From: Bacteroidaceae bacterium
GTDB lineage: Bacteria; Bacteroidota; Bacteroidia; Bacteroidales; Bacteroidaceae
Assembly (NCBI GenBank): GCA_017650105.1
Contig: JAGCFO010000023.1
Coordinates: 1 to 64,000 of the forward strand
Direction of reading: 5' to 3'
Length of the DNA: 64,000 nucleotides
Under the pieces are notes generated by a model. That model did no database searches. It was not told the origin of the DNA and was given only the letters and a program-made list of their open reading frames with translations. The position numbers and the translations under genes were made by a program. Positions 18,151 to 26,643 of this stretch are shown piece after piece. How positions within the stretch are numbered: the stretch's first letter is position 1; each line of letters opens with the position of its first letter.

Positions 18151-18161
18151 AATAACAGAAT

Positions 18162-20030
18162 ATGAAATATCTAGGATACACTATCAGGCAGCGACAATTG
18201 AATTACTTGCTGTTAATGTTAATAACATGCTGGTTTACTATTCTCCCAGCTTTTGCAGACGAGGAACTGAAATTTACGGTTCAGGCTCCTAATGCTGTTG
18301 TACAAGGAGAACAGTTCCGGTTAGTTTACACTATTAACACTCAGAAGGTAAAAGACTTCAGACTCGGGAATATTACCGATTTTGACATCTTGATGGGTCC
18401 AAGCCGTTCTTCACAAATCTCCATAATAAATGGGCAAAAATCATCGTCGATAACTTACACCTATGTTTTGCGTGGGCAAAAGGAAGGTACGTATACTATT
18501 CCTGCTGCTTCTATTGTAGCAGACGGTAACTCGATGCAGTCAAAATCGGTAACCGTTAAGGTTTTGCCTCCTGACGATACTTCAAGCAGGTCCAGCTCTT
18601 CCTCTCAATCTCAATCCACTTCAAGAGCTGCTGATAACACATCCTCACCTTCGGGGCAAATAAGCGACAATGATGTGTTCTTGATTGCCTCTGCAAATAA
18701 GACAAAAGTGTATGAACAAGAAGCCATTTTGTTGACTTACAAAGCATACACGACGCTGCAATTAACCGAATTGAACGGAAAGATGCCCGATCTGAAGGGA
18801 TTCCACATGCAAGAGGTTGACTTGCCAGACAACAAAGAATTTCAACTTGAACATTACAAGGGGAGAAATTACAAAACACTTGTTTGGCGTCAGTTTGTCT
18901 TATTCCCTCAACAGTCTGGCACGCTTGAAATTCCGTCGGTGACATACGAAGGAACTATTCTGCAACAAAACCGCAATGTTGATCCATTCGATATTTTCTT
19001 TAATGGTGGAAGCAGTTATGTCAAAATTCAGAAAAAACTTCGTACGCCTAAAGTTACTATAGAAGTAAGCCCTCTTCCTGCTGGTAAACCAGCGTCTTAT
19101 TATGGTGGAGTGGGGCAGTTTAGCATTTCTTCCGACATCAGCACTCAGGAGTTGAAAGAGAATGAGGCTGTTACCCTTCGATTCATTATTTCTGGAACGG
19201 GAAATATGAAGTTGATAAAGACGCCCGAAGTATCTTTCCCAGCTGATTTTGAGGTCTATGATCCGAAGGTTGAGAACAACTTCAAACTCAAGACAGGAGG
19301 TCTCTCTGGTAACAAAGTCATTGAGTACCTTGCTATTCCCCGACATGCAGGCGAATATGTGATTCCTGCTATTGAATTCAGCTATTTCGATACTACATCA
19401 AAACAGTATAAAACGTTGAGTACCACTCCTTATACCCTGAAGGTGAACCGCGGGGAAGGAACTACCGCAACTATTTCTACTGGATATGTTAGCAAGGAGG
19501 ACCTTCGAATGCTTGGACAAGATATTCACTACATCCATTTGAATGAATCTCCTTTGCAGAAACGAAACAACTTCTTCTTCGGTAGCATGCGTTATTGGCT
19601 TTTCTATATCATTCCGTTGCTGCTCTTCCTTATTATTATGATTATTTGGCGTAAGAAAGTAGCCGAGAACGCGAATATTGCTAAGGTTAAGACAAAGAAA
19701 GCCAACAAGGTTGCTGCAAAACGCCTCAAGAAGGCGAAATCACTCATGCAGGAACACAAAGACGCTGAGTTCTACGACGAAGTGCTCCGTGCCCTTTGGG
19801 GATACACGAGCGATAAGTTAAGTATTCCTGTCTCGCAACTTTCGAAGGAGAACATTTCTTCAGAGTTGTCGGCTAAGAACGTTGACGATCAAGTCATTGA
19901 CGACTTCAACAAGCTGCTTGCCGACTGCGAATTCGCAAGATATGCACCTTCTGCTTCGGGACTGACAACTTCTGACATCTATAATCATGCAAATGATTTG
20001 ATTGATAAAATGGAAGATGCTATTCATTGA
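18162..20030 (+). CDS. batD: BatD, membrane-anchored periplasmic protein
   Basis: A 622-residue protein. A signal sequence (about 1-33, ending 'PAFADE') precedes a large beta-rich periplasmic region containing repeated immunoglobulin-like segments and a Ser/Gln-rich linker near 143-165. A single membrane helix ('WLFYIIPLLLFLIIMIIW') is near 478-496, then a cytoplasmic helical tail with 'EVLRALWGYTSDKLSIPVSQL'-type sequence, cited as 'LRALWGYTSDKLSIP', as found in the family. Length and layout fit BatD. Confidence 0.9.
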   Translation: MKYLGYTIRQRQLNYLLLMLITCWFTILPAFADEELKFTVQAPNAVVQGEQFRLVYTINTQKVKDFRLGNITDFDILMGPSRSSQISIINGQKSSSITYTYVLRGQKEGTYTIPAASIVADGNSMQSKSVTVKVLPPDDTSSRSSSSSQSQSTSRAADNTSSPSGQISDNDVFLIASANKTKVYEQEAILLTYKAYTTLQLTELNGKMPDLKGFHMQEVDLPDNKEFQLEHYKGRNYKTLVWRQFVLFPQQSGTLEIPSVTYEGTILQQNRNVDPFDIFFNGGSSYVKIQKKLRTPKVTIEVSPLPAGKPASYYGGVGQFSISSDISTQELKENEAVTLRFIISGTGNMKLIKTPEVSFPADFEVYDPKVENNFKLKTGGLSGNKVIEYLAIPRHAGEYVIPAIEFSYFDTTSKQYKTLSTTPYTLKVNRGEGTTATISTGYVSKEDLRMLGQDIHYIHLNESPLQKRNNFFFGSMRYWLFYIIPLLLFLIIMIIWRKKVAENANIAKVKTKKANKVAAKRLKKAKSLMQEHKDAEFYDEVLRALWGYTSDKLSIPVSQLSKENISSELSAKNVDDQVIDDFNKLLADCEFARYAPSASGLTTSDIYNHANDLIDKMEDAIH

Positions 20031-20063
20031 GAATCTCTCCGTATCTGTTATACATAATTTTTT

Positions 20064-20876
20064 ATGAAGAAAGAAAAAATGAAAAAAGGTTATACATATT
20101 TCATCATCTGTGCTCTCCTTTGCATTTCTGGTTTGCACGCACAAGAAGATGAGAATTTCAGTTTCTCGGCAGACAGCGTAGAGATGGTTATCACTAAGGC
20201 ATTGGGCGACAGCGCTTATGCTGCAGGAAACTACACGACAGCTATTGACGTCTATGAACGGCTGTTGCAAGAAGGTGAGTCTGCGTCTGTCTATTACAAC
20301 TTAGGCAACGCATATTTCAAAGTGGATGACGTAGCTCATGCCATATTAAACTACGAACGTGCGCATTTGCTTGATCCCTCAAACAAAGATGTACGTTTCA
20401 ATCTTGAACTTGCGCGCAGTAAATCTATCGACAAAGTTGCAGAAGAAAATGAGATTTTCTTTATCAAATGGTTTAAGAGCTTTGCCAATATGTTGTCGAT
20501 GAACACTTGGGCAGTAATTGCAATAGCATCTTTTATTCTTCTTATTTGCTGCCTTTGCATCTACATATTCTCAAAAAAACGTTCTGTCAAGAAACTGTTC
20601 TTCATCTTTGCCATACTTCTCGCTTTAGTTTCCCTCTTGGCTAATTTTACTGCCAACGGGCAGAAAAGACGACTGACGAATCGGAATCATGCCATTATCA
20701 TGACTCCCAGCGTTGTAGTAAGAAGTACTCCAAGTGTCAACGGAACAGAACTTTTTGTGTTGCACGAAGGGCGCAAGGTGACTATTTCCGACAATACCAT
20801 CAAGGACTGGAAAGAGATTGAGTTGGAAGATGGAAATGTAGGATGGCTTGAAGCCAGTGCTTTGGAAATAATTTAA
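20064..20876 (+). CDS. batE: BatE, TPR and SH3-like membrane protein
   Basis: A 270-residue protein. After a signal peptide (ending 'GLHAQE') come two tetratricopeptide repeats (about 45-125). Two membrane helices follow ('WAVIAIASFILLICCLCIYIF' region near 151-171, and about 181-200), then a C-terminal bacterial SH3-like domain ('VVVRSTPSVNGTELFVLHEG', about 213-268). Last of the bat genes. The first codons (ATG AAG AAA GAA AAA ATG) resemble a unit of the 21-base repeat family; the Met at 20079 is an alternative start. Confidence 0.9.
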   Translation: MKKEKMKKGYTYFIICALLCISGLHAQEDENFSFSADSVEMVITKALGDSAYAAGNYTTAIDVYERLLQEGESASVYYNLGNAYFKVDDVAHAILNYERAHLLDPSNKDVRFNLELARSKSIDKVAEENEIFFIKWFKSFANMLSMNTWAVIAIASFILLICCLCIYIFSKKRSVKKLFFIFAILLALVSLLANFTANGQKRRLTNRNHAIIMTPSVVVRSTPSVNGTELFVLHEGRKVTISDNTIKDWKEIELEDGNVGWLEASALEII

Positions 20877-20917
20877 AAAGGAGTAGGGGAGTAATCCCTC
20901 ATTTATAGTGGATAGAA

Positions 20918-21622
20918 ATGATTGAACGATTGATAGATTTAGACACACGGCTGATGTTAGCACTCAACGGGAGTGACTCGCTGTATATGGATGGAGTCAT
21001 GCGGCTTTTTTCCTCCACATGGACATGGATTCCGTTAGCTTGCGTGTTGCTGATCATTCTATTCAAAAACAATCGGATAGCTTCATTCATTGCGGCTATT
21101 TTAATGATTGCTCTTACTGTTTATGTTTGCGACAGAGTGTCCTCAGGATACATTAAGCCAATGATTGAACGATTGAGGCCTTCAAACGAACCGATGATTT
21201 TAGATCAAATTGACATCGTAAATGGTTCAAGATATGGTAGTTATGGGTTCATTTCCTCTCATGCTGCCAACTGCTTTGGACTCTTTATGTTCCTGTCGTT
21301 GCTAATAAGGCAAAGAGCATTCAATCTGACACTATTCGTCTGGGCTGCAATCGACTCATTCTCACGCGTTTATCTGGGAGTACATTATCCTGGAGACATA
21401 TTATGTGGAGCAATCTTTGGAATGGTAGTCGGAGCAGTCGTTTACTTGTTTTATTTTATTCTGACACGCCGTTTTCAATCAGGTCCCGGCAAGATTACCA
21501 ATTTCTATACAAGCACAGGATATCTGATGGAGGACGTGCAGTTAGTTTTAGTCGTATTTTACTTAACTTACGCATTTATTGCGCTTTATTCATTTGTATA
21601 TATAAACAATAAATTCTTATAA
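20918..21622 (+). CDS. PAP2-family membrane phosphatase
   Basis: A 234-residue integral membrane phosphatase of the PAP2/acid phosphatase superfamily. The three active-site motifs are present: 'KPMIERLRP' (K-x6-R-P, residues 79-87), 'SSHAAN' (119-124, a PSGH-type motif with Ser for Pro and Ala for Gly) and 'SRVYLGVHYPGD' (SR-x5-H-x3-D). Five or six membrane helices are evident. Likely substrates are undecaprenyl pyrophosphate or another lipid phosphate, which the sequence cannot decide. Confidence 0.9.
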   Translation: MIERLIDLDTRLMLALNGSDSLYMDGVMRLFSSTWTWIPLACVLLIILFKNNRIASFIAAILMIALTVYVCDRVSSGYIKPMIERLRPSNEPMILDQIDIVNGSRYGSYGFISSHAANCFGLFMFLSLLIRQRAFNLTLFVWAAIDSFSRVYLGVHYPGDILCGAIFGMVVGAVVYLFYFILTRRFQSGPGKITNFYTSTGYLMEDVQLVLVVFYLTYAFIALYSFVYINNKFL

Positions 21623-21635
21623 TCATTTTACACCT

Positions 21636-21893
21636 ATGAGCACGATAATGACTTTTAATGAATTAAGATCAATTAAAGATTCATTGCCCGAAGGAAGCAT
21701 GCATCGCATTGCAGATGAGTTGAACATGAGTGTTGAAACTGTACGCAATTTCTTTGGCGGACAGAATTTCACTATTGGTCAGAGTGTTGGAATACACATC
21801 GAGCCAGGACCAAATGGAGGACTTGTTTGCATTGATGATACAACCGTGCTTGACAAAGCCTTAAGCATTCTTGAGGAATCTAAGAAAAACTAA
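21636..21893 (+). CDS. Small helix-turn-helix DNA-binding protein
   Basis: An 85-residue protein with an N-terminal helix-turn-helix ('HRIADELNMSVETVRNFFGG', residues 27-46). A short beta-rich part with 'GIHIEPGPNGGLVCIDD' follows. This small protein is conserved in Bacteroidales and annotated only as DNA-binding. The start at 21636 and the Met five codons later are both possible. It closes the plus-strand run; a stem-loop follows. Confidence 0.75.
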   Translation: MSTIMTFNELRSIKDSLPEGSMHRIADELNMSVETVRNFFGGQNFTIGQSVGIHIEPGPNGGLVCIDDTTVLDKALSILEESKKN

Positions 21894-21947
21894 TAGTGTC
21901 CGTTTTATTTCATATTAATTCCTTACCTAACTGACGCTATTTTTTTT
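21892..21947 (+). terminator. Probable intrinsic terminator
   Basis: AATAGTGTC (21892-21900) pairs eight of nine bases with GACGCTATT (21933-21941) and is followed directly by a run of T to 21947. The 32-base loop is long, which lowers confidence. It begins at the stop codon of the small DNA-binding protein. Confidence 0.5.
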
Positions 21948-22269
21948 CTATTTGATTTGTTCTTTGAGTATTTTACAATAATTCCATCATTGTCCTTGTA
22001 TTTCAAAATCTGAGAATTCTTGCCACATGTAAGTATTTATCAGATTTTCTGATTTTAAATTAAACATAATCGTGATTATAATAATAACTAAGAAATATTA
22101 ATATGAGAGAAAAAAGAAACTCTCCTATTGAACATTCCAATTTTTTTTTGTTATTTTGCATCAAAGATGAAACGTGCTGCTGAAAGGTTTTATTGCGAAA
22201 TGATATGCAATTGTTGATTTGATTCGTGTGATTGAGCTTTTGACAAAACTGTTTTCTCATAGATTAAAC
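21894..22269. other. 376-base AT-rich intergenic region
   Basis: Apart from the terminator at its left end, it holds only a near-consensus -7 box (TTATTTTG, 22151-22158, one mismatch to TAnnTTTG) about 110 bases before the next gene. No further gene is convincing. Confidence 0.55.
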
Positions 22270-23562
22270 ATGAAAAAAACTAATTGTAAAAGATACATCT
22301 GTTTTATCGTAAGTATTATCTTGTGCATCGGTCTGAATGCTCAACGCAATGTTGTGTATTCGCCTATGCTCCACACACTTCAGGTAATCACCAACGATGA
22401 CTGGATGCAACCTTCGGTCATAAATCTTAACTCCGACGATTTCGTGACAGTCTCGTTTGACTACTTCTCACACGACTATCATCGTTTTGCCTGTCATCTG
22501 GTACATTGCAATGCCGACTGGCAGCCATCGGAGCTGTTTGAAGTCGATTACATGGATGGTTTCAACGACAGGCCCATCGAATGGTATCATAACTCGCTGA
22601 ACACCACATTTTTATATACTCACTATGCTGTAGATTATCCGAATGAAGATCTAAATATCAAAGTTTCAGGCAATTACAAGCTAATAATCTTCGATGAAGA
22701 TGCCGAAGCAGCCGACTATGCCTCCTTGCCCGAATACAAGAAACATCCAGTCGTTGCCGAAGCTTGTTTCCGTGTTGTAGAACCCTGTGTATCAGTATCC
22801 GCAGAGGTTTCTTCAAATACCGACATCGATACACACGTATCATCGCAGCAAGTGTCATTTTCTATCCATCACAACGACTATCTTATCGATCGTCCAGAGC
22901 GTGATTTGAAGGTCTTTGTCTCTCAAAATGACCGCCCAGACATTACTGTTGATAACATTCAGCCTACTTATATCAATCCTGGGCGACTTGATTATGTGCA
23001 TAACAAGAAGCTGATTTTTCCCGGTGACAACGAATTTCGCCGTTTCGAAATCATCAATATGTACAACAGTTCTCAGCGAGTAGACCGCATCACGTTCTTT
23101 GACCCCTATTTCCACGCTGAGCTGCTCTTTGATGGGCGTCGCAGGGCTTATAGCTTCGATTCGGATCATAACGGACGGTTTTTCATCCGATACAATTTGG
23201 CGGAAGACACTGAATATGAGACAGATTACATATTTGTCCACTTCAAACTCGAAGCCCCCTACCCTTGCGGAGGAAGGCTCTATGTGGCAGGCAAATTCTC
23301 CAACTATATCTATTCGCCTGATTATGAAATGAAATACAACAGCGAGTCAGGCTATTATGAAACCACACAACTGCTGAAACTGGGAGCTTATGACTATCAA
23401 TACGTGTACATCCCTTCGGGCAACAATCCGGCAGTAAACCCAGTTGACGGCAACTTCTATGAAACTGAAAACGAGTATACCATCAGCGTCTATCATCGAC
23501 CTTTCGGCGACAGATATGATCATCTCATAGCAGTTGAACAGATCGTTTTCAGCCAAGATTGA
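22270..23562 (+). CDS. Type IX secretion system plug-domain protein (DUF5103)
   Basis: A 430-residue exported protein with a signal peptide ending 'CIGLNAQ' (residues 1-25). It starts its mature part with 'RNVVYSPMLHTLQVITNDDW' and contains 'FVTVSFDYFSHDYHRFACHL', typical of the DUF5103 family now called type IX secretion system plug proteins. In characterised systems the plug closes the SprA translocon. Met 22270 is preferred over the frame's first codon at 22219, since it gives a clean signal peptide. It is monocistronic. No other type IX component is in the window. Confidence 0.85.
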   Translation: MKKTNCKRYICFIVSIILCIGLNAQRNVVYSPMLHTLQVITNDDWMQPSVINLNSDDFVTVSFDYFSHDYHRFACHLVHCNADWQPSELFEVDYMDGFNDRPIEWYHNSLNTTFLYTHYAVDYPNEDLNIKVSGNYKLIIFDEDAEAADYASLPEYKKHPVVAEACFRVVEPCVSVSAEVSSNTDIDTHVSSQQVSFSIHHNDYLIDRPERDLKVFVSQNDRPDITVDNIQPTYINPGRLDYVHNKKLIFPGDNEFRRFEIINMYNSSQRVDRITFFDPYFHAELLFDGRRRAYSFDSDHNGRFFIRYNLAEDTEYETDYIFVHFKLEAPYPCGGRLYVAGKFSNYIYSPDYEMKYNSESGYYETTQLLKLGAYDYQYVYIPSGNNPAVNPVDGNFYETENEYTISVYHRPFGDRYDHLIAVEQIVFSQD

Positions 23563-23618
23563 TGTTCTTTCTGCCATCTCCTCCTCCCCCCTATCCTACC
23601 CGCCTATTCGGCCTTGAA

Positions 23619-23693
23619 ATATGAAGAAAGAATATCGCGATATGAAGAAGGAAAAAAGATTTATGAAGAAGGAAAAACTAATTATGAAGAAAG
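23619..23693 (+). repeat. 21-base-period tandem repeat, locus B
   Basis: Four direct units with starts at 23619, 23640, 23661 and 23682, each exactly 21 bases apart: ATATGAAGAAAG, ATATGAAGAAGG, TTATGAAGAAGG, TTATGAAGAAAG. The spacer after the first is AATATCGCG, close to the CGCG flank seen at the other loci. Confidence 0.85.
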
Positions 23694-23773
23694 AAAATAA
23701 TATCCTTCTTTTGAATGTATTTTTGAGATTAAATTTCCTTTTTTTCCCACTTTTTACAGAACCATCCACATAA
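23621..23773 (+). CDS. Possible 50-residue peptide over the 21-base repeat
   Basis: From the ATG inside the first repeat unit the frame is open for 50 codons. It gives four heptads starting Met-Lys-Lys-Glu (MKKEYRD, MKKEKRF, MKKEKLI, MKKENNI) and then a hydrophobic tail. The same heptad in the same frame is translated inside the cupin fusion protein at 30.2 kb. There is no promoter box or ribosome-binding evidence, so this may be only a consequence of the DNA repeat. Confidence 0.2.
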   Translation: MKKEYRDMKKEKRFMKKEKLIMKKENNILLLNVFLRLNFLFFPLFTEPST

Positions 23774-23862
23774 AAGGATGATGAAAGAAAGTAGAAAAAC
23801 TTTATTCTTCTTTGCGTTATTGTCCGTAATCTTGCTAGTCAAAACTATTGTTGATTTTTAGT

Positions 23863-24756
23863 TCATTTCCCCAAGAACTGGCTAGGCGTGAGCCCTGTTA
23901 TCCGTTTGAACAGACGGGTGAAATGGTTGGGGATATCGAATCCGAGTAGGCGCGACGTCTCGCTAATGTTGTGACCATTCATGAGAAGGCTCTTGGCTTG
24001 GTTGATGACATAATTGTGGATGTAACCGATTGCCGTGCCACCTGTTGCCTTGTGGATGACATCTCCGAAATAGCGTGGTGAATAGGCAAGCTGCGAGGCG
24101 CAATAGGTGACGGTTGGCAGCCCTTGCATCAGCTGCCTGTTTTCGCGAAAATACTGTTGCAACAGGTTATGAAAACGTTTCAGAAGATCGCTACCACCTT
24201 TGTCCTCCTCGAGGAGTTGTCGATGGTAGATGCGATTGCAATACTCCAGTATCAGTCGCAGATAGTTAAGGAGGATGCCTCTGAGCTGGGGTGAGTCAGC
24301 ATGGGTTGTCACCTCGGTGCGCATCATGGCAACCAACCGGGTGATGGCATCCCATTCGTCGGACTCCATGCAAAGTGAATCGGTGAAAAAATAAGAGAAA
24401 AACTGATAACGGTCTATCTGCGACTCCAGTTCGGTACCGTGTAGTAGCTCGGGAGACCACAGGAGTGCCCATCCGCTCAACGAGATGCGCTCGCCGTTGT
24501 CCTCGAGTCCGCCTATCTGCCCTGGCTCAACAGCAATAATGGAGGCATCGCTTGCTTGTAGTGTCTTCATGCCATAGGAAAGGACTTTGGGGAACTGGCG
24601 TTGGATGAAGAGTCCATACACACCGTAGTTGTTAAGACTGTGGCGAAAGGGCGCCAGCTCGTCGTAGTGGATGATGCTCACCAGCGGATGCAGCACGGGG
24701 GCATCCACAAAACGCGCATAGTCGTTAGGACTGTCAACTCTCAGTATCTTTTTCAT
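23863..24756 (-). CDS. AraC-family regulator of the divergent redox operon
   Basis: A 297-residue AraC/XylS-type regulator. Residues 1-190 form a cupin-like effector domain. The C-terminal 100 residues hold two helix-turn-helix motifs ('CASQLAYSPRYFGDVIHKAT' and 'ISETSRLLGFDIPNHFTRLF') and end 'ITGLTPSQF', as in the family. It is divergent from the six-gene operon at 25001, with 244 bases between, which makes that operon its likely target. Its -7 box lies only about nine bases before the start codon, so the message may be nearly leaderless. Confidence 0.92.
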   Translation of the reverse strand: MKKILRVDSPNDYARFVDAPVLHPLVSIIHYDELAPFRHSLNNYGVYGLFIQRQFPKVLSYGMKTLQASDASIIAVEPGQIGGLEDNGERISLSGWALLWSPELLHGTELESQIDRYQFFSYFFTDSLCMESDEWDAITRLVAMMRTEVTTHADSPQLRGILLNYLRLILEYCNRIYHRQLLEEDKGGSDLLKRFHNLLQQYFRENRQLMQGLPTVTYCASQLAYSPRYFGDVIHKATGGTAIGYIHNYVINQAKSLLMNGHNISETSRLLGFDIPNHFTRLFKRITGLTPSQFLGK

Positions 24757-24764
24757 TGGAAGGG

Positions 24765-24772
24765 CAAAGGTA
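24765..24772 (-). promoter_or_regulatory. Promoter -7 box of the AraC gene
   Basis: The minus strand reads TACCTTTG, matching TAnnTTTG, nine bases before the ATG at 24756. Transcription from it would leave almost no leader. Confidence 0.55.
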
Positions 24773-24891
24773 TGAAAAAAATCGACAAAGACGACTGAAA
24801 AATGGTAGTTATTTGATGAAAATAAAGAAAAATCTGCGAAATTGGTATATAATCAGCCAATATATGTAACATTGATGAAAAAAAATGTCCG

Positions 24892-24899
24892 TACTTTTG
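24892..24899 (+). promoter_or_regulatory. Promoter -7 box of the redox operon
   Basis: TACTTTTG matches TAnnTTTG, with a TTG at 24872-24874 as possible -33 element (17-base gap, somewhat short). The leader to the first start codon is about 95 bases. Confidence 0.65.
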
Positions 24900-24919
24900 C
24901 AGAGCGAAAATTATTCGAC

Positions 24920-24981
24920 GGTGAAGTGAAGCTGTGTCGGCACAGGACAAGCCCCTGCTCGCGGCTTAGAGCTACTTCGCC
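24920..24981 (+). promoter_or_regulatory. Structured leader hairpin before the redox operon
   Basis: GGTGAAGT (24920-24927) can pair with ACTTCGCC (24974-24981, one G-U pair). After a two-base bulge, AGCT (24930-24933) can pair with AGCT (24970-24973). The apical part has a smaller CAGG/CCTG stem. This would cap the 5' leader 20 bases before the start codon. It could be a regulatory element or only a stability structure. Confidence 0.4.
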
Positions 24982-25000
24982 AAACGATTAAAGCCGAACG

Positions 25001-26110
25001 ATGATGAAAAAGTTCTTTTGGTTTATTGCAGCCATCCTGCTGGGCAGCTGCTCTCCCTCCAGCGACGTGATGGCAGAGGTGCCAGCCAATGCGGGGAAAA
25101 CGCTGGTGGTGTACTACAGCTACACGGGCAATAGCCGTGAGATAGCAACAACGCTCACCAGCCAGATTGAAGCGGATGTGCTGGAGATAGAGCCTGCAGA
25201 GAAAGGTCTGAGGTATGATGCCAACAACTATGCGCTGGGTACTCAGTTGCTGAACGCCATAAAAGCTAATCCCAACGATGCAAACAGCTATCCAGCCATC
25301 GATGACGTGACGACATCGCTCAGCGACTACCAAAACATCATCGTAGTGACGCCACTATGGTGGAGCCAGATGGCTGCCATCATGCAGACCTTCCTTTTCA
25401 ACAATGCCGCGCAGATTGCAGGAAAGCATGTAGGCCTGATTGTTTCGAGCCATTCGAGTGGAATAAGCGGCGTGATGAGGGATGCTGAACGACTGTTGCC
25501 CGACGTGACCTGGATGGGAGAGGCTTTGTGGATAAATGCCAGCAACCACGCCAAGCGTGCGTCGCTGATAGAAAGCTGGCTTGAAACAGTGAACTTTGCT
25601 GAAGAACAAACCATGGACAAAATGTACATTACTATCGACGGACAAACGCAGAGTGTAACACTCGACAACAATGCCGCTGCGAAGGCTCTGACACAAAAGC
25701 TCGAGCAGGCTCCCGTCACCGTGACTCTCAACAGCAGCGGTGGATTTGAGATTTGGGGAGCACTGGGGTTCTCCCTTCCCACAAATGACCAGCAGACAAC
25801 TGCCCTGCCAGGAGACGTTATCCTCTACAACGGAAGCAACATCTGTCTCTTCTATGGTACCAACTCGTGGAGCTATACCCGACTGGGAAAAATAGACGAC
25901 CTGTCGGAGAGCGAATTGCGCACATTCCTCAAAGCAGGCGAGCGCAACATCAGAGTCACACTATCGCTGACAAATACGACTGCCATCAAAGACCACTCCC
26001 CCAGCCTATTGCTAGAGAACGAAGATAACTTCTATTCGCTGAATGGGCAGAAGGTGGTGAATCCATCAAAAGGGGTCTATATCAATAAAAGGAAAAAAGT
26101 AATAATATGA
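25001..26110 (+). CDS. Exported flavodoxin / cyclophilin-like fusion lipoprotein
   Basis: A 369-residue protein. The signal peptide has a lipobox (Leu-Gly-Ser-Cys near residue 17), so it is probably a lipoprotein. A flavodoxin fold follows (about 33-190), with the FMN phosphate loop 'YYSYTGNSREIA' and 'VTPLWWSQMAAIM'. A cyclophilin-like fold domain is at about 203-325 ('MYITIDGQTQSVTL'). The C-terminus has the Prevotella-type tail 'FYSLNGQKVVNPSKGVYI'. FMN outside the cytoplasm implies electron transfer in the periplasm. First gene of the operon; its stop overlaps the next start as ATGA. Confidence 0.87.
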   Translation: MMKKFFWFIAAILLGSCSPSSDVMAEVPANAGKTLVVYYSYTGNSREIATTLTSQIEADVLEIEPAEKGLRYDANNYALGTQLLNAIKANPNDANSYPAIDDVTTSLSDYQNIIVVTPLWWSQMAAIMQTFLFNNAAQIAGKHVGLIVSSHSSGISGVMRDAERLLPDVTWMGEALWINASNHAKRASLIESWLETVNFAEEQTMDKMYITIDGQTQSVTLDNNAAAKALTQKLEQAPVTVTLNSSGGFEIWGALGFSLPTNDQQTTALPGDVILYNGSNICLFYGTNSWSYTRLGKIDDLSESELRTFLKAGERNIRVTLSLTNTTAIKDHSPSLLLENEDNFYSLNGQKVVNPSKGVYINKRKKVII

Positions 26111-26643
26111 AAAGAGTAATCGTCATTTCAACAAGTCTGCGCCGCGGCTCAAACAGCGACATTCTCGCAGACCAGTTTGTGGAAGGTGCAAAGGCTGCCG
26201 GAAACGAGGTAGAAAAGATTTCACTTGTAGGCAAAGACATCCAGTTCTGCGAAGGCTGTCTGGGTTGTCATAAACTGGGGCATTGCGTCATCAATGATGA
26301 CGTGAATGACATCATGGCAAAGGTGCTGAAATCTGACGTTGTCTGTTGGGCAACGCCTATCTATTATTATGAGATGAGTGGGCAGATGAAGACACTTATC
26401 GACCGTATGAACGCCATGTATTCCCAGGATTATCAGTTCCACGATGTCTATCTGCTGACAACAGCTGCTGAAGATGAAGAGACGACGCCTAAACGGGCGG
26501 AGACGGGTCTGACAGGTTGGATAGACTGCTATCCCAAGAGCCGTCTGGCAGGCACGCTCTTTTGCGGAGGGGTGAACAGAGCCCGCGAAATAGAAGGGAA
26601 TTCAAAATTGCAGGAGGCATTTAATCTGGGTAAGAATGTATGA
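26107..26643 (+). CDS. Flavodoxin-family NAD(P)H-dependent FMN reductase
   Basis: A 178-residue flavoprotein with the phosphate-binding loop 'STSLRRGSNSDILADQF' and 'TPIYYYEMSGQMKTLIDRM' at the flavin site. The cysteines of 'CEGCLGCHKLGHC' resemble those of iron-sulfur flavoprotein-type reductases. It has no signal peptide and is the only evidently cytoplasmic protein of the operon, so it may pass electrons or act on an imported product. Coupled by ATGA on both sides. Confidence 0.88.
   Translation: MKRVIVISTSLRRGSNSDILADQFVEGAKAAGNEVEKISLVGKDIQFCEGCLGCHKLGHCVINDDVNDIMAKVLKSDVVCWATPIYYYEMSGQMKTLIDRMNAMYSQDYQFHDVYLLTTAAEDEETTPKRAETGLTGWIDCYPKSRLAGTLFCGGVNRAREIEGNSKLQEAFNLGKNV

Larger units (their letters stand above)
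23563..23862. other. 300-base intergenic region between convergent genes
   Basis: It contains the clearest tandem copy of the 21-base repeat family (23619-23693) and a 50-codon frame that runs through it. No terminator with a good stem is seen for the plug-domain gene. Confidence 0.6.

Noticed and set aside
23619..23693. CRISPR array
   Set aside because: Units are only about 12 bases with 9-base spacers that are themselves similar, and there are no cas genes.
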